Source: Gemmatimonadota bacterium (GTDB lineage Bacteria > JAAXHH01). From it: a stretch of DNA of 64,000 bases. The stretch's first letter is position 1. Each line of letters opens with the position of its first letter. A program made the position numbers and the translations under genes. This document shows, piece by piece, positions 1 through 8,586 of this stretch. The notes below the pieces were generated by a model, which made no database searches, was not told the DNA's origin, and saw only the letters and a program-made list of their open reading frames with translations. Where the stretch lies: positions 727,911 through 791,910 of the forward strand of contig VXMB01000009.1 of the NCBI GenBank assembly GCA_009841265.1, read 5' to 3'.

Positions 1-981
1 GTCAACACCCCCGCCAGGGGCATCGGCGCCGTCAGCCTGTCCCGCGTCGAGCAACTGGCCGTCGAGCGCGGCATGGACTACCTGGAAGCGCTGTACCATG
101 CCGGCGAGGCGGGCATCTCGGGTAAAGCGCACCGCGCCGCCGTGGAACTCGGGGAGTTTCTGCTTCGTCTCAGGTCGCGCCTGGCAGAGATATCGGGCGC
201 GGAGGCGGCCCGGCGTGTGCTCGAAAAGACCGGCTACCTGCGTGCACTGGAGCTGGAGGCCGCGAAAAACGTGGAGGCCGAGACCCGGGTGCAGAACGTG
301 AACGAGTTGATGGCCGCCCTTGAAGAGGCGACCGAGCGGCCGGAGGAGGGACAGCCGGTCTCCGGGCTGGACGATTTTCTGGAGGAAGTGGCCCTGGTAA
401 CTGATATCGACCGGTGGGACGAATCCGTGGACTGCGTCACGCTCATGACCCTGCACAACGCCAAGGGCCTGGAGTTTCCCGTCGTCTTCATCACGGGCAT
501 GGAAGACGGCCTTTTCCCCATTTCGCGCGCCATGGAAAGTCCTACCGACCTGGAGGAGGAGCGGCGGCTCTGTTACGTGGGCATCACGCGCGCCCGGGAA
601 CGACTGTTCCTCACTCACGCCAATCTGCGTCGCAGGTTCGGGGGAACGCAGACCTCCCTGCGGTCCCGTTTCATCGACGAGATTCCCGACGACCTGGTTT
701 CCCGGGAGCGTACCGGCCGGTTCTATTCGCGGTCGTCCTGGCCGCAGGAAGAAAAGGCCTCCGCCCCCCCGTTCGAAGACGATATCACGACCCCCCGGAC
801 CGTGGAGACGCCCATGGGCCGGGTGCGGATATCCCAGGGACAGGATGTCAAACACCCTATCTGGGGCAAGGGACGCATCATACAGGTCGCGGGAAGCGGG
901 GACGACCTGCGGGCGACGATACGCTTCTCGGATACGACCAAGAAGGTGATCGTGAAATACGCCGCCCTGGAAATGATATAA
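1..981 (+). CDS. uvrD: ATP-dependent DNA helicase UvrD/PcrA, C-terminal part (5' end outside window)
   Basis: Superfamily 1 helicase that unwinds DNA in repair and replication. The reading frame is open from base 1, beginning with NTPARGIG, a motif of the UvrD 2A region, so the gene is cut by the window edge and the first ATG at 73 is internal. Visible are motif V (TLHNAKGLEFPVVF) and motif VI (CYVGITRARERL). The end, from GQDVKHPIWGKGRI onward, resembles the PcrA/UvrD C-terminal Tudor-like domain that contacts RNA polymerase. Which of UvrD, PcrA or Rep it should be called cannot be settled without the ATPase half; the C-terminal domain favours UvrD/PcrA over Rep. gatC follows 70 bp downstream. 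Confidence 0.93.
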   Translation, partial: VNTPARGIGAVSLSRVEQLAVERGMDYLEALYHAGEAGISGKAHRAAVELGEFLLRLRSRLAEISGAEAARRVLEKTGYLRALELEAAKNVEAETRVQNVNELMAALEEATERPEEGQPVSGLDDFLEEVALVTDIDRWDESVDCVTLMTLHNAKGLEFPVVFITGMEDGLFPISRAMESPTDLEEERRLCYVGITRARERLFLTHANLRRRFGGTQTSLRSRFIDEIPDDLVSRERTGRFYSRSSWPQEEKASAPPFEDDITTPRTVETPMGRVRISQGQDVKHPIWGKGRIIQVAGSGDDLRATIRFSDTTKKVIVKYAALEMI

Positions 982-1012
982 TGATAAATCGATGTGTTGA
1001 TATATTGAATAA

Positions 1013-1031
1013 GCGCCGGTCGATCCGGCGC
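1013..1031 (+). terminator. Small GC hairpin after uvrD, possible terminator or RNA structure
   Basis: A 7-bp perfect stem (GCGCCGG / CCGGCGC) with a 5-nt loop lies between uvrD and gatC. No T-run follows, so it is not a classical intrinsic terminator. It may only be a leader structure in front of gatC. Confidence 0.25.
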
Positions 1032-1051
1032 ATGCGAAGGGGCGACAAACC

Positions 1052-1336
1052 ATGACGGTAACTGTCAAAGACGTCGATCATGTCGCGGCATTAGCCCACC
1101 TGAAGTTCTCGGATGAAGAACGGGAACAGCTGGTGGATCAGTTGAATGCCATACTCGCGTACATGGAGAAGCTCAATACGCTCGACACGACGGCCGTAGG
1201 TCCGACTTCCCACGTGCTGCAGCTGAAGAACGTCTTCCGCGATGACGAAGCCGGAACGTCGCTGAGCCAGGAAGAAGCGTTGCGGAACGCACCGGCGTCC
1301 GATCGCGGCCATTTCACGGTACCCAAGGTAATCTGA
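1052..1336 (+). CDS. gatC: Aspartyl/glutamyl-tRNA amidotransferase subunit C
   Basis: Small subunit of the GatCAB complex, which converts Glu-tRNA(Gln) and/or Asp-tRNA(Asn) to the amide form in the cytoplasm. At 94 aa it has the usual GatC length and shows the family's features: an N-terminal helix with VAALAHLKFSDEE, a middle LNAILAYMEKLNTLDT and a conserved C-terminal DEAGTSL...RNAPASDRGHFTVPKV. The ATG is preceded by a purine-rich GAAGGGG site. gatA and gatB are not adjacent, so the subunits are encoded apart. It is followed 7 bp later by kdsB, with which it may be co-transcribed. Confidence 0.93.
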   Translation: MTVTVKDVDHVAALAHLKFSDEEREQLVDQLNAILAYMEKLNTLDTTAVGPTSHVLQLKNVFRDDEAGTSLSQEEALRNAPASDRGHFTVPKVI

Positions 1337-1343
1337 AGGCGAT

Positions 1344-2114
1344 ATGGGATCCGATATCCGGAGAATCACGGGTCTCATACCGGCCCGCTACGCTTCGACG
1401 CGTTTCCCCGGCAAGGCGCTGGCGCCCTTGCGGGGCAAACCGATGATACAGCACACCTACGAGCGGTCCAGCCGGGCGCGGTGCCTCACCGATCTGTACG
1501 TCGTGACCGACGACCGGCGCATAGCGGACGCCGTCCGCGGGTTCGGCGGCGAACCCATCATGACCGCACCGGATCACCCGAGCGGTACGGACCGGCTGGC
1601 CGCGGCCGTACGGGAGATGGATACGGACGTGGTCGTCAACATCCAGGGAGACGAGCCGCTGATCACGCCTGAAGCCATCGAAACGGTGGTGCAGCCCCTG
1701 GTCGACGATCCGGACCTGCCCATGACGACCCTCGCGCACCGGATCACCAGGACGGAGGACTTGCTAAATCCCCACATGGGCAAGGTGGTCTTCGACGGAC
1801 GAGGTCTGGCGCTGTACTTTTCCCGCTCGCCGCTGCCCTGGCCGGGGGAACGGCCGGACCGGGAATACCTGCGCGAACACAGGTTCTACAACACGGTGGG
1901 TCTCTATGGGTACCGGCGGTCGTTCCTGCTCACGTTCGCCGGGCTTGAACCGACACCCCTGGAGCGGGTCGAACGGCTGGAACAGTTGCGGGCCCTGGAA
2001 AACGGATACCGCATCACCGTACGACAAACCGACTACGCCCCGCTTGGTGTCGATGTGCCCGAAGACCTGGTAAAAGCGGAACGCAGGCTGGCCGCGGAGG
2101 AAGATGCGTCGTGA
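1344..2114 (+). CDS. kdsB: 3-deoxy-manno-octulosonate cytidylyltransferase (CMP-Kdo synthetase)
   Basis: Activates Kdo with CTP to CMP-Kdo for the LPS inner core. At 256 aa it is close to the usual 250. The N-terminal nucleotide-binding segment PARYASTRFPGKALAPLRGKP and the NIQGDEPLI metal/nucleotide motif are diagnostic. The ATG follows a GAAGG ribosome site. Its stop overlaps the GTG start of kdsA (GTGA, 2111-2114), implying translational coupling of two consecutive Kdo-pathway steps. kdsC (phosphatase) and kdsD (isomerase) are not in the window. Confidence 0.96.
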   Translation: MGSDIRRITGLIPARYASTRFPGKALAPLRGKPMIQHTYERSSRARCLTDLYVVTDDRRIADAVRGFGGEPIMTAPDHPSGTDRLAAAVREMDTDVVVNIQGDEPLITPEAIETVVQPLVDDPDLPMTTLAHRITRTEDLLNPHMGKVVFDGRGLALYFSRSPLPWPGERPDREYLREHRFYNTVGLYGYRRSFLLTFAGLEPTPLERVERLEQLRALENGYRITVRQTDYAPLGVDVPEDLVKAERRLAAEEDAS

Positions 2115-2941
2115 AAGAAGTCGTCGTGGGAGACGTGGCCATAGGCGGCGGAAGGCCGCTGGCGCTGATCGCGGGGCCTTGCGTGATCGAGAGCGAGGCC
2201 GTGGTCATGGAGACCGCGGAACGCCTGATTGCGGCCACCGGGCGCCTGGGCATCCCGCTCGTGTTCAAATCATCCTATGCGAAGGCGAACCGCTCTTCAG
2301 CAGCCTACTTCGCGGGGCCCGGGCTGCACGAGGGGTTGCGCGTACTCCGGAAAGTTCGAGCGCTCGGCGTGCCCGTGCTCTCGGACGTTCACGCGTTGCC
2401 TGAGGTAGACGAGGCCGCGGAGGTCCTGGACGTTCTGCAGCTTCCCGCGCACCTGTCCATGCAGACGGAACTCACCCTCGCCCTGGCCCGGACCGGAAAG
2501 CCCGTCAACGTGAAGAAGGGACAGTTCCTGGCGCCGGAAGACGTGGCGTCGGTCGTGTCCAAGATAGAAAGCGCGGGCAACCAGAGCATCCTCCTGACCG
2601 AACGGGGCGTCTCTTTCGGATATCACGACCTGGTCGCCGACATGCGGTCGCTGGCCATCATGCGCCGGACGGGATACCCCGTGGTATTCGATGCCACCCA
2701 CGTGGTGAGGCTATACGGCCGTCCGAGCAGCGACGCGAGCGGCGGCACCCCCGAATTCATCGAACCCCTCGCCCGTGCCGCGGTGGCCGCGGGATGCGAA
2801 GCGGTATTCATCGAGACCCATCCCCGGGTTTCCGAGGCGCTGTGCGACGCCGCGAGCATGTTGCCGCTCGACCGCCTGGAACCTCTGCTGGAAAGCCTCA
2901 AGGCGATCGACGAAGTCGTGCGGCCCCACACCGTGGATTGA
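2111..2941 (+). CDS. kdsA: 3-deoxy-8-phosphooctulonate synthase (Kdo-8-P synthase)
   Basis: Condenses arabinose 5-phosphate with phosphoenolpyruvate to Kdo-8-phosphate, the precursor used by the neighbouring CMP-Kdo synthetase. 276 aa, the usual length. Diagnostic segments are IAGPCVIES near residue 20, FKSSYAKANRSS near 55, and VFDATHVVRLYG near 205. The start is GTG at 2111 within the kdsB stop. The cysteine in GPC and the C-terminal ETHP motif suggest a choice between metal-dependent and metal-independent forms that I cannot settle by eye. Confidence 0.96.
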   Translation: MKEVVVGDVAIGGGRPLALIAGPCVIESEAVVMETAERLIAATGRLGIPLVFKSSYAKANRSSAAYFAGPGLHEGLRVLRKVRALGVPVLSDVHALPEVDEAAEVLDVLQLPAHLSMQTELTLALARTGKPVNVKKGQFLAPEDVASVVSKIESAGNQSILLTERGVSFGYHDLVADMRSLAIMRRTGYPVVFDATHVVRLYGRPSSDASGGTPEFIEPLARAAVAAGCEAVFIETHPRVSEALCDAASMLPLDRLEPLLESLKAIDEVVRPHTVD

Positions 2942-2981
2942 CTTCCATGCGAGTGCACTCTTGGCCTCTCTGATCAAGCGC

Positions 2982-3857
2982 ATGCGTAATGCCGTGATCT
3001 ATCAGGCGGCGTGCGCGATTATCGGCCTGATGAATGCGTTGCCGAGGCAGCAGGCGTTGTCCGTCGGAGGGTGGATCGGCGGACTGGCGTACCTGGCCGC
3101 CCGCGGTCCCAGACGCCTTGCCCTTTCCAATCTGACGTTGGCTTACGGCGAAACGCAGTCGCTCGGGCAGATCAGGCGGCTGGGCCGGAACGTCTTCCGG
3201 GAGCTGGGACGGAATGTCGTGGATGTCGCCCGGCTGCCCCGGGTCACGGCGGAGAACGTGGACGGACTGGTCAGGGCCGATGGCCTGTCCATCCTGGAAT
3301 CGGCCTATGGCGAGGGGAAGGGCGTAGTAGCGGTCAGCGCCCACCTGGGCAACTTCGAACTGATGGGCGCGTTCCTGGCGCTCAAGGGATTCGCGGTAAC
3401 CGTGGTAGCGGCCCCGCTTTACGACGCCAGGCTGGACGCGCTCCTGCGGGAGAACCGGGTGAGGAGCGGACTGGAAGTGGTGCCCCGCGACCGGGCCACT
3501 AGCGCCATACTTCGCGCGCTGAGAAAGGGGCATGTGGTGGGGCTCCTTGTGGACCAGGATACCCGGGGGGCCGGCATCGCGGTGACCTTCTTCGGCCACC
3601 CGGCGCGTACTCCGACCGGACCCGCGGTGCTGGCGGATCGAACGGGCGCGCCCATCGTGCCCATGGCCATTCACCGTCTGCCGGACGACACCCATCTCGT
3701 GACGGTCCGGCCGCCGATCCGTCCCACCGGACGGACGCCGGAAGACGTGGAAACAACGACGAGGGCGTATACCGGGGAACTGGAACGGTTCATCAGGAAA
3801 GCGCCGGCGCAGTGGGTCTGGATGCATGACAGGTGGAAGGTGTCCAAGGAGGCTTGA
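2982..3857 (+). CDS. Lysophospholipid/lipid A acyltransferase (LpxL/HtrB family)
   Basis: Membrane-associated acyltransferase that probably adds a secondary acyl chain to Kdo2-lipid A, in keeping with its place between the Kdo and Lpt genes. The signature H-x4-E motif is visible as AHLGNFE near residue 125, followed by a later VDQDTRG segment and FFGHPARTPTGPA typical of LpxL. The N-terminus has a hydrophobic helix (YQAACAIIGLMNAL). I chose the ATG at 2982 (about 291 aa); the frame stays open upstream into kdsA and a TTG at 2961 is an alternative. The exact acyl substrate (LpxL, LpxM or a generic lysophospholipid acyltransferase) is not determined. Confidence 0.85.
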   Translation: MRNAVIYQAACAIIGLMNALPRQQALSVGGWIGGLAYLAARGPRRLALSNLTLAYGETQSLGQIRRLGRNVFRELGRNVVDVARLPRVTAENVDGLVRADGLSILESAYGEGKGVVAVSAHLGNFELMGAFLALKGFAVTVVAAPLYDARLDALLRENRVRSGLEVVPRDRATSAILRALRKGHVVGLLVDQDTRGAGIAVTFFGHPARTPTGPAVLADRTGAPIVPMAIHRLPDDTHLVTVRPPIRPTGRTPEDVETTTRAYTGELERFIRKAPAQWVWMHDRWKVSKEA

Positions 3858-3927
3858 CACGGCGCGCGTGGCGAACTGACAAGGCGTTCAAGTAGGCGTG
3901 ATCCAGCGTCAGCGGCCCAACTTGATC

Positions 3928-3956
3928 TTGCAGATACGGACGAAACCAGGTATATT
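3928..3956 (+). promoter_or_regulatory. Candidate promoter giving a near-leaderless lptC transcript
   Basis: TTGCAG (3928-3933) and TATATT (3951-3956) are separated by 17 bp. The lptC ATG at 3962 begins only 5 nt after the -10 box, so initiation here would give a leaderless or nearly leaderless mRNA. The -35 match is modest. Confidence 0.35.
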
Positions 3957-3961
3957 CAGTC

Positions 3962-4573
3962 ATGCCGACTACCCACGATCTGCATGTTTCGCCCCGCCTG
4001 ATTCTCCATGCATTCAAAAGGCACGCCCGTTTCCGGCCGTGGCACCTGGCCATGGCAATCGTACTGTGCGCGGCCGCATGCCAACCCATCGATCCGCCGG
4101 TTCCGGAAGAAGGCGTGCAGGATGCGCTGCCGGACCAGGAAGCGTGGAACACGACTATATACCTGAGCCGGGATGGCAGGCAGGAAGCCACGATCCGGGC
4201 CGGGCACCGCGTTTATTTCACGGAAACCAACGTCACGGTCATTGATGAGGGCATCTACGTCGAGTTCTTTGAAGAAGACGGCAGCCTGGCCTCTACGCTC
4301 GAAGCGGAGTGGGGCGAAATCGACGGGCAGACCCACAACCTGCGCGTCCGGGGCGGCGTAACGGTCCACAGTACGGAACGGGGCACCCTGGAAACCGATT
4401 CCCTGACCTGGTTGAACGCGGCGAATCTCATCGTAACGGATGCCGCCGTACGATTGACCGGGGACGCGGATGTCATTGCGGGCGATGGGTTTGAGGCCGA
4501 TCCGGGCATGCGCGGATATATCATTCGGCGCAACATCAAAGGCCGTTTTCTGCCGGACGCACAACCGCAATGA
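3962..4573 (+). CDS. lptC: LPS export protein LptC-like, membrane-anchored
   Basis: LptC is the bitopic inner-membrane protein that receives LPS from LptBFG and hands it to LptA. This 203-aa protein has a basic N-terminus, a hydrophobic segment (LAMAIVLCAAAC, about residues 30-41) with a lipobox-like AAAC, and then a beta-rich region whose pattern (GHRVYFTETN, LEAEWGEIDGQTHNLRVRGGV, TLETDSLTW) matches the LptC/OstA fold. It lies directly before an OstA/LptA-like gene and lptB, the usual order. Anchoring may be by lipidation instead of the transmembrane helix seen in E. coli; this is inferred from the lipobox. A start at Met 31 (4052) is possible. Confidence 0.8.
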   Translation: MPTTHDLHVSPRLILHAFKRHARFRPWHLAMAIVLCAAACQPIDPPVPEEGVQDALPDQEAWNTTIYLSRDGRQEATIRAGHRVYFTETNVTVIDEGIYVEFFEEDGSLASTLEAEWGEIDGQTHNLRVRGGVTVHSTERGTLETDSLTWLNAANLIVTDAAVRLTGDADVIAGDGFEADPGMRGYIIRRNIKGRFLPDAQPQ

Positions 4574-4622
4574 CCCCTTCGCAGAGCAGCACTTCGACCG
4601 CCGTCACGGGGGGCACGCATCC

Positions 4623-4651
4623 TTGACGTTCAACGGTAATTTCGGTATATT
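4623..4651 (+). promoter_or_regulatory. Candidate sigma-70-type promoter before the lptA-like gene
   Basis: TTGACG (4623-4628) and TATATT (4646-4651) with a 17-bp spacer, each 5 of 6 to consensus. It conflicts with a translation start at TTG 4650 but would suit the later TTG at 4680, so either the promoter or the longer start is wrong. Confidence 0.45.
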
Positions 4652-5990
4652 GTATCGTGGTACAGGGTCCGTCAGATGGTTGATTACGGTCTGCTGTTTC
4701 ATCGTGCTTTCCGCTGCTCAGGCAAGGGGCCAGGAGCGCCGCGAGCCGGTGCAAATCGAGGAAGCGGGCAGCTTCCGGGCTACCGGTGTCGACGAGGTTT
4801 TCGACCTGGCCGAGTCGGTCCGGCTCAAGCACGGAAACACCGTGCTGACGAGTGACCGGGTGAACTATGATCGCTTGAAAGGTATCGTACATCTTTTTGG
4901 GAACGTACGCATGATCCGCGGGACCACCACGCTCACCGCCGACGCCGCGGTGTACTATGAACAGGACCAACGGGCTATCGGAGCGGGGAAGGTGAGGCTC
5001 GACGACGCGTTGGACGGCGTGGTGCTGACGGGCAGTCGCATGGTATTCACCCAGGATCCCCATCGCGCCGTGGCGACGGGCAAGCCGAACATGACCTGGC
5101 GGCAAAACGAAAGCAGGATCAACATCGAGGGCTTTCGTCTTGAGTACTACTTCACCGAAACCAACTCCCTGCTGAAAGCGCTGGCCGAGGAATCCGTCAT
5201 CGTGGTGGACGAGGGCGAAGGCGTGACTATTTATTGTGATCACGCGGAGTATTTCAAGGCAACGGATAGCGCTCGTTTCAGCGGCAATCCCCGGCTGGTC
5301 AAGCGACTGGAAGGCGATGAGGGCGAAATCGTGGCGACCGGGAAAGGCTTGGCCTACGCCTTCGAAGACCGGACCGCCGACGTGTTCGATTCGGTCAGCG
5401 TCGTGAAGGGAACGCTGGAGGGGATTTGCGATACGTTGCGCTTCGACAGCGAAGGCCAGCAGATCGATCTCCTCGGCAACCCGGTGATTCGGAGCGTCCA
5501 CAGCGAGATCACCGGGGATGAGATCATCCTCGAAATGGAGGACGGCGAGGTCGCACGCGCCCTGGTTACGGGCAACGCCCGGGGTTCCTATACCGCGGCA
5601 GAGCAAGAGGGGACGAATCTGGCGGATGATATGGCGGACCGGACGGTCGGCCAGGCAGACAACCAGACCGACCAGGCGGACCAGACCGGCCAGATGGACG
5701 ACCAGGCGGACCAGGCGGACCAGGCGGACCAGGCGAACCGCAGTACCATTGAAGGCCGCAGTATGGTCGTGGACTTCGAGGGCGAATCGGTCAAGATGAT
5801 TACCGCGCAAGGGAACGCGGTGAGTACCTACAATCCGTCTGCGCTCGAAGGTGGCTCTACCGGCCACAACGTGGTCCGGGCGAAGGAAATCGTGATCGAA
5901 CTGAATGAAGGCGAACCGGTCAAGGTGAACGCGGACGGCGGCGTGGACGGGTCCTATCTCAACCCGGAAGACGAAGACGGAAACCGTTGA
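4650..5990 (+). CDS. lptA: Large LptA/OstA-domain periplasmic protein
   Basis: OstA-fold protein expected to form the periplasmic bridge that carries LPS from LptC to the outer membrane. E. coli LptA is about 185 aa; this one is near 446 aa and contains several stretches of the OstA beta-jellyroll pattern (ESVRLKHGNTVLTSDRVNYD, GNVRMIRGTTTLTADAAVYY, ITGDEIILEMEDGEVARALVTG, KVNADGG). A signal peptide (RWLITVCCFIVLSAAQARG) is clear. No ATG lies near it: TTG at 4650 gives a basic n-region, TTG at 4680 fits the upstream promoter better. Residues about 335-362 are a low-complexity Asp-Gln-Ala repeat. Order lptC-lptA-lptB is conserved. It could also be an LptD N-terminal-like paralogue; no beta-barrel follows. 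Confidence 0.82.
   Translation: MYRGTGSVRWLITVCCFIVLSAAQARGQERREPVQIEEAGSFRATGVDEVFDLAESVRLKHGNTVLTSDRVNYDRLKGIVHLFGNVRMIRGTTTLTADAAVYYEQDQRAIGAGKVRLDDALDGVVLTGSRMVFTQDPHRAVATGKPNMTWRQNESRINIEGFRLEYYFTETNSLLKALAEESVIVVDEGEGVTIYCDHAEYFKATDSARFSGNPRLVKRLEGDEGEIVATGKGLAYAFEDRTADVFDSVSVVKGTLEGICDTLRFDSEGQQIDLLGNPVIRSVHSEITGDEIILEMEDGEVARALVTGNARGSYTAAEQEGTNLADDMADRTVGQADNQTDQADQTGQMDDQADQADQADQANRSTIEGRSMVVDFEGESVKMITAQGNAVSTYNPSALEGGSTGHNVVRAKEIVIELNEGEPVKVNADGGVDGSYLNPEDEDGNR
5651..5738 (+). repeat. In-frame 9-bp tandem repeats (GACCAGGCG, encoding DQA) in the LptA-like gene
   Basis: Four consecutive near-perfect GACCAGGCG units at the 3' end are preceded by degenerate copies. The encoded linker is rich in Asp, Gln and Ala and lies between OstA modules. 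The array length is likely to vary between strains. Confidence 0.85.
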
Positions 5991-6002
5991 ATCGGAGGAT
6001 CC

Positions 6003-6746
6003 GTGCAGTGCCTGCGAGCTGAGAACCTGGTGAAGTCCTACCAGAATCACCGCGTCGTCGACGATGTGAGCCTGCGCGTGGACCAGGGCGAGGTGGTCGG
6101 ACTGCTCGGCCCGAACGGGGCGGGGAAGACCACCTCGTTCTATATGATCGTCGGCATGATCAAGCCAGGGTCGGGACGGGTGCTCATCGATGACCGCGAA
6201 ACCGGGGAAAGCCGGAACATTACGCGGTGGCCGATGTACCGCAGGGCCCGTGTGGGGATTGGCTATCTGGCCCAGGAACCGTCGATCTTCCGCAGGATGA
6301 CGGTGGAACAGAACCTGATGTCCATTCTCCAGACCTTGCCCATGACCCGCAAGGCCCGGCGCCGGAAGATGGAGGATCTGCTGGAGGATTTCGGCATCGC
6401 GCATCTGGCCAAGCACAAAGCCTATACCTTGTCGGGCGGCGAGCGGCGAAGAACCGAGATCAGCCGCGCCCTGGTGACCGAACCGAAGTTCATTTTGCTC
6501 GATGAGCCCTTCGCCGGCATCGATCCCATTGCCGTGGAGGACATACAGGAAGTCATCGGACGCCTGAAGGAACGAAAACTGGGCATCCTGGTCACGGATC
6601 ACATGGTACGGGAAACGTTGCAGATCACGGACCGGTCCTATATCATGGCCGACGGCCGGATTTACATATCGGGTACGGCCAAGGACCTGGCTGAGGACCC
6701 CGAAGCGCGCCGTATCTACCTCGGCGAGCGGTTCCGCCTGGAGTAA
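6003..6746 (+). CDS. lptB: LPS export ABC transporter ATP-binding protein LptB
   Basis: Cytoplasmic ATPase of the LptB2FG extractor that drives LPS from the inner membrane to the Lpt bridge. 247 aa with Walker [11 protein letters not shown] (about 37-46), signature [11 protein letters not shown] and Walker [20 protein letters not shown]; the AGIDPIAV form is typical of LptB rather than LivF/G. The start is GTG at 6003, set by GGAGG at 5994-5998. It sits directly upstream of rpoN, the arrangement seen in many Gram-negative genomes. lptF and lptG are elsewhere. Confidence 0.95.
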   Translation: MQCLRAENLVKSYQNHRVVDDVSLRVDQGEVVGLLGPNGAGKTTSFYMIVGMIKPGSGRVLIDDRETGESRNITRWPMYRRARVGIGYLAQEPSIFRRMTVEQNLMSILQTLPMTRKARRRKMEDLLEDFGIAHLAKHKAYTLSGGERRRTEISRALVTEPKFILLDEPFAGIDPIAVEDIQEVIGRLKERKLGILVTDHMVRETLQITDRSYIMADGRIYISGTAKDLAEDPEARRIYLGERFRLE

Positions 6747-6761
6747 CCGGAAGGCACGCCC

Positions 6762-8225
6762 ATGGAATTTCAACTTCAGCCCCAGACCAGACAGCAGTTT
6801 TCTCCCCAGTTGATGTACTCGCTCAAGTTGTTGCAGTACACCACGCTGGAACTCGAGCAGGAGATCAAGGAGAAAATCGAGGAGAATCCGTTGCTGGAAC
6901 TCGAGGAAGAGGCGGGCGAGGCGGCGGATGCGGCGGGCGAGGCGGCGGATGCGGCGGGCGAGGAGCCGGATGCGGCGCGCGAGGACGATCCTGGAGACCC
7001 CGCGTCCGAACGGGACCGAATCGATTGGGACGCCTACATTCAGGACGGCATGCATAACCAGATGGATGCCCGTGAAGAGACGGAAAAAAGGGAAGATCAG
7101 CACATCCTGGAACGGGAGGGAAAGTCGGATACGACGCTCACCGAGTACCTGATCGAACAGTTGCGGCTGCTCGACCTCTCCGCCCAGGACCGCGAAATCG
7201 GCGAATACCTGATCGGAAACCTGAATGACAGCGGTCTCCTCGACGTGCCACTGCTGGACCTGGCGCTGGAATCGAGCGTGCCGTTCGACGAAGCGGAACG
7301 GGTGCTGAAGGTCGTGCAGACCCTCGAGCCTACCGGCGTCGGCGCGCGGGACCTGCGAGAGTGTCTCATGCTTCAACTGGAAGCGTTGAACTTGAGCGAT
7401 ACACTTGCATACCGGTTGGTATCGGAACACTGGCGCGACGTCAAGTTGCGGCGCATCGCTTCGATTCGAAAGAAGATAAGGGCGTCCGAGCAGGAAATCG
7501 GCGACGCCCTGAACGTGATCGCCGGACTCAATCCCCACCCGGGGCTGGCCGTCAGCGATTCATCCGTTATCGCCATACATCCCGACCTGATCGTCGAGAA
7601 AGTGGATGGCGAATACCTCGTCTACCTCAACGATCGCAACCTGCCCAGGGTGCGTGTCAGCCATGCCTACCAGGCCATCCTGAACCGGAACGCGCAATCC
7701 TCTGAAGAAGACCGGCATTACGTGAGACGCAAGCTGACCGAGGCGAACCACTTCGTCAACTCCATCGAACAGCGGCGGTCGACCCTGTTGAAGGTGACGA
7801 ACTGCATCGTCAGGGCCCAGCGCGAGTTCCTGGATGCGGGCCTTTCCGGTCTCAAGCCGATGATTCTCCAGGAAGTGGCCGACGAGGTGGGCCTGCATGT
7901 AACGACCGTCAGCCGGGCCACGCAAGGCAAGTATGTACAGACGCCCCGGGGCATTTTCGCGTTGAGGTTCTTCTTCGATGGGCGATTGAAGAAAAAGGCG
8001 GACGAGGAGACCGGGGAAGCCGCGGCGGGCCAATTGGCGACCAAGACGGTCAAAGACCGCATCGCGCGGATCATCGAGGAGGAAGACGCGCGCGCGCCGT
8101 TGAGCGACCAGGCGATAGAGGAGATTCTCCGCACGAAGGAAGGCGTGCAGATCAAGCGGCGGACGGTGGCGAAGTACCGCGAAAACCTGGGAATACCCAT
8201 TGCGCGGATGCGCAGAAGGATCTGA
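6762..8225 (+). CDS. rpoN: RNA polymerase sigma-54 factor
   Basis: Alternative sigma factor that recognises -24/-12 promoters and needs an AAA+ activator. 487 aa. Region I is the Gln/Leu-rich N-terminus (QPQTRQQFSPQLMYSLKLLQ), region II is acidic, the core-binding domain follows, then the HTH segment (LHVTTVSRATQGKYVQTPRG) and the RpoN box at the C-terminus (KRRTVAKYRENLGIP). The acidic region II carries three alanine-rich GEAADAA repeats. The gene is between lptB and hpf, its classic position. No sigma-54 activator gene is in the window. Confidence 0.97.
   Translation: MEFQLQPQTRQQFSPQLMYSLKLLQYTTLELEQEIKEKIEENPLLELEEEAGEAADAAGEAADAAGEEPDAAREDDPGDPASERDRIDWDAYIQDGMHNQMDAREETEKREDQHILEREGKSDTTLTEYLIEQLRLLDLSAQDREIGEYLIGNLNDSGLLDVPLLDLALESSVPFDEAERVLKVVQTLEPTGVGARDLRECLMLQLEALNLSDTLAYRLVSEHWRDVKLRRIASIRKKIRASEQEIGDALNVIAGLNPHPGLAVSDSSVIAIHPDLIVEKVDGEYLVYLNDRNLPRVRVSHAYQAILNRNAQSSEEDRHYVRRKLTEANHFVNSIEQRRSTLLKVTNCIVRAQREFLDAGLSGLKPMILQEVADEVGLHVTTVSRATQGKYVQTPRGIFALRFFFDGRLKKKADEETGEAAAGQLATKTVKDRIARIIEEEDARAPLSDQAIEEILRTKEGVQIKRRTVAKYRENLGIPIARMRRRI
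6911..6970 (+). repeat. Tandem repeats encoding (A/G)EAADAAG in rpoN region II
   Basis: Perfect or near-perfect 21-bp direct repeats (GGCGAGGCGGCGGATGCGGC units) lie in frame in the variable acidic region of sigma-54. Their length does not disturb conserved domains. Confidence 0.8.
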
Positions 8226-8273
8226 CCCGATCAGCCATGCAGCGAATCAGCCACACGGCGAAGGGAGGCGAAC

Positions 8274-8576
8274 GTGCAGAAATCCATGACGGCCCGACAC
8301 TGCGAACTGGCAGACGCCTACAAGGAGCATGCGGACAGAGAGATCGACCGTTTGAACAGATACAGCGACAACATCCTGAGTGCGGACCTTATCGTCTCGC
8401 AGGAAAAATACCGGTACATGGTTGAACTGAACGTGCACGTCGGAGGGCACGTCCTGACCAGCAAAGAGGAGAACGCCGAAGCCTACACGGCGCTCGATCA
8501 GGCGGTCAACAAGATGGAAACCCAGTTGAAGAAACACAATGGCAAGCTGCACGATCACAGAACCCGGCGTCACTAG
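8274..8576 (+). CDS. hpf: Ribosome hibernation promoting factor, short form
   Basis: HPF/RaiA-family protein that binds the decoding centre of idle ribosomes in stationary phase or stress. 100 aa, which is the short HPF form lacking the C-terminal dimerisation domain of long HPF. The N-terminal half shows the expected helix-strand pattern (LADAYKEHADREIDRLNRYSDNI) and the C-terminal basic tail KKHNGKLHDHRTRRH. The GTG at 8274 is preferred because AGGGAGG lies 6 nt upstream; ATG at 8286 is internal. Its position between rpoN and the phosphotransfer genes matches other Gram-negatives. Confidence 0.9.
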   Translation: MQKSMTARHCELADAYKEHADREIDRLNRYSDNILSADLIVSQEKYRYMVELNVHVGGHVLTSKEENAEAYTALDQAVNKMETQLKKHNGKLHDHRTRRH

Positions 8577-8586
8577 GTAACGGACG

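Noticed and set aside
5651..5738. CRISPR-like array
   Set aside because: Units are contiguous with no spacers and in frame with the coding sequence.
4536..7538. A 1000-codon open frame on the minus strand
   Set aside because: It lies antisense to the LptA-like, lptB and rpoN genes. It shows no domain pattern and is explained by GC-rich codon bias of the real genes.
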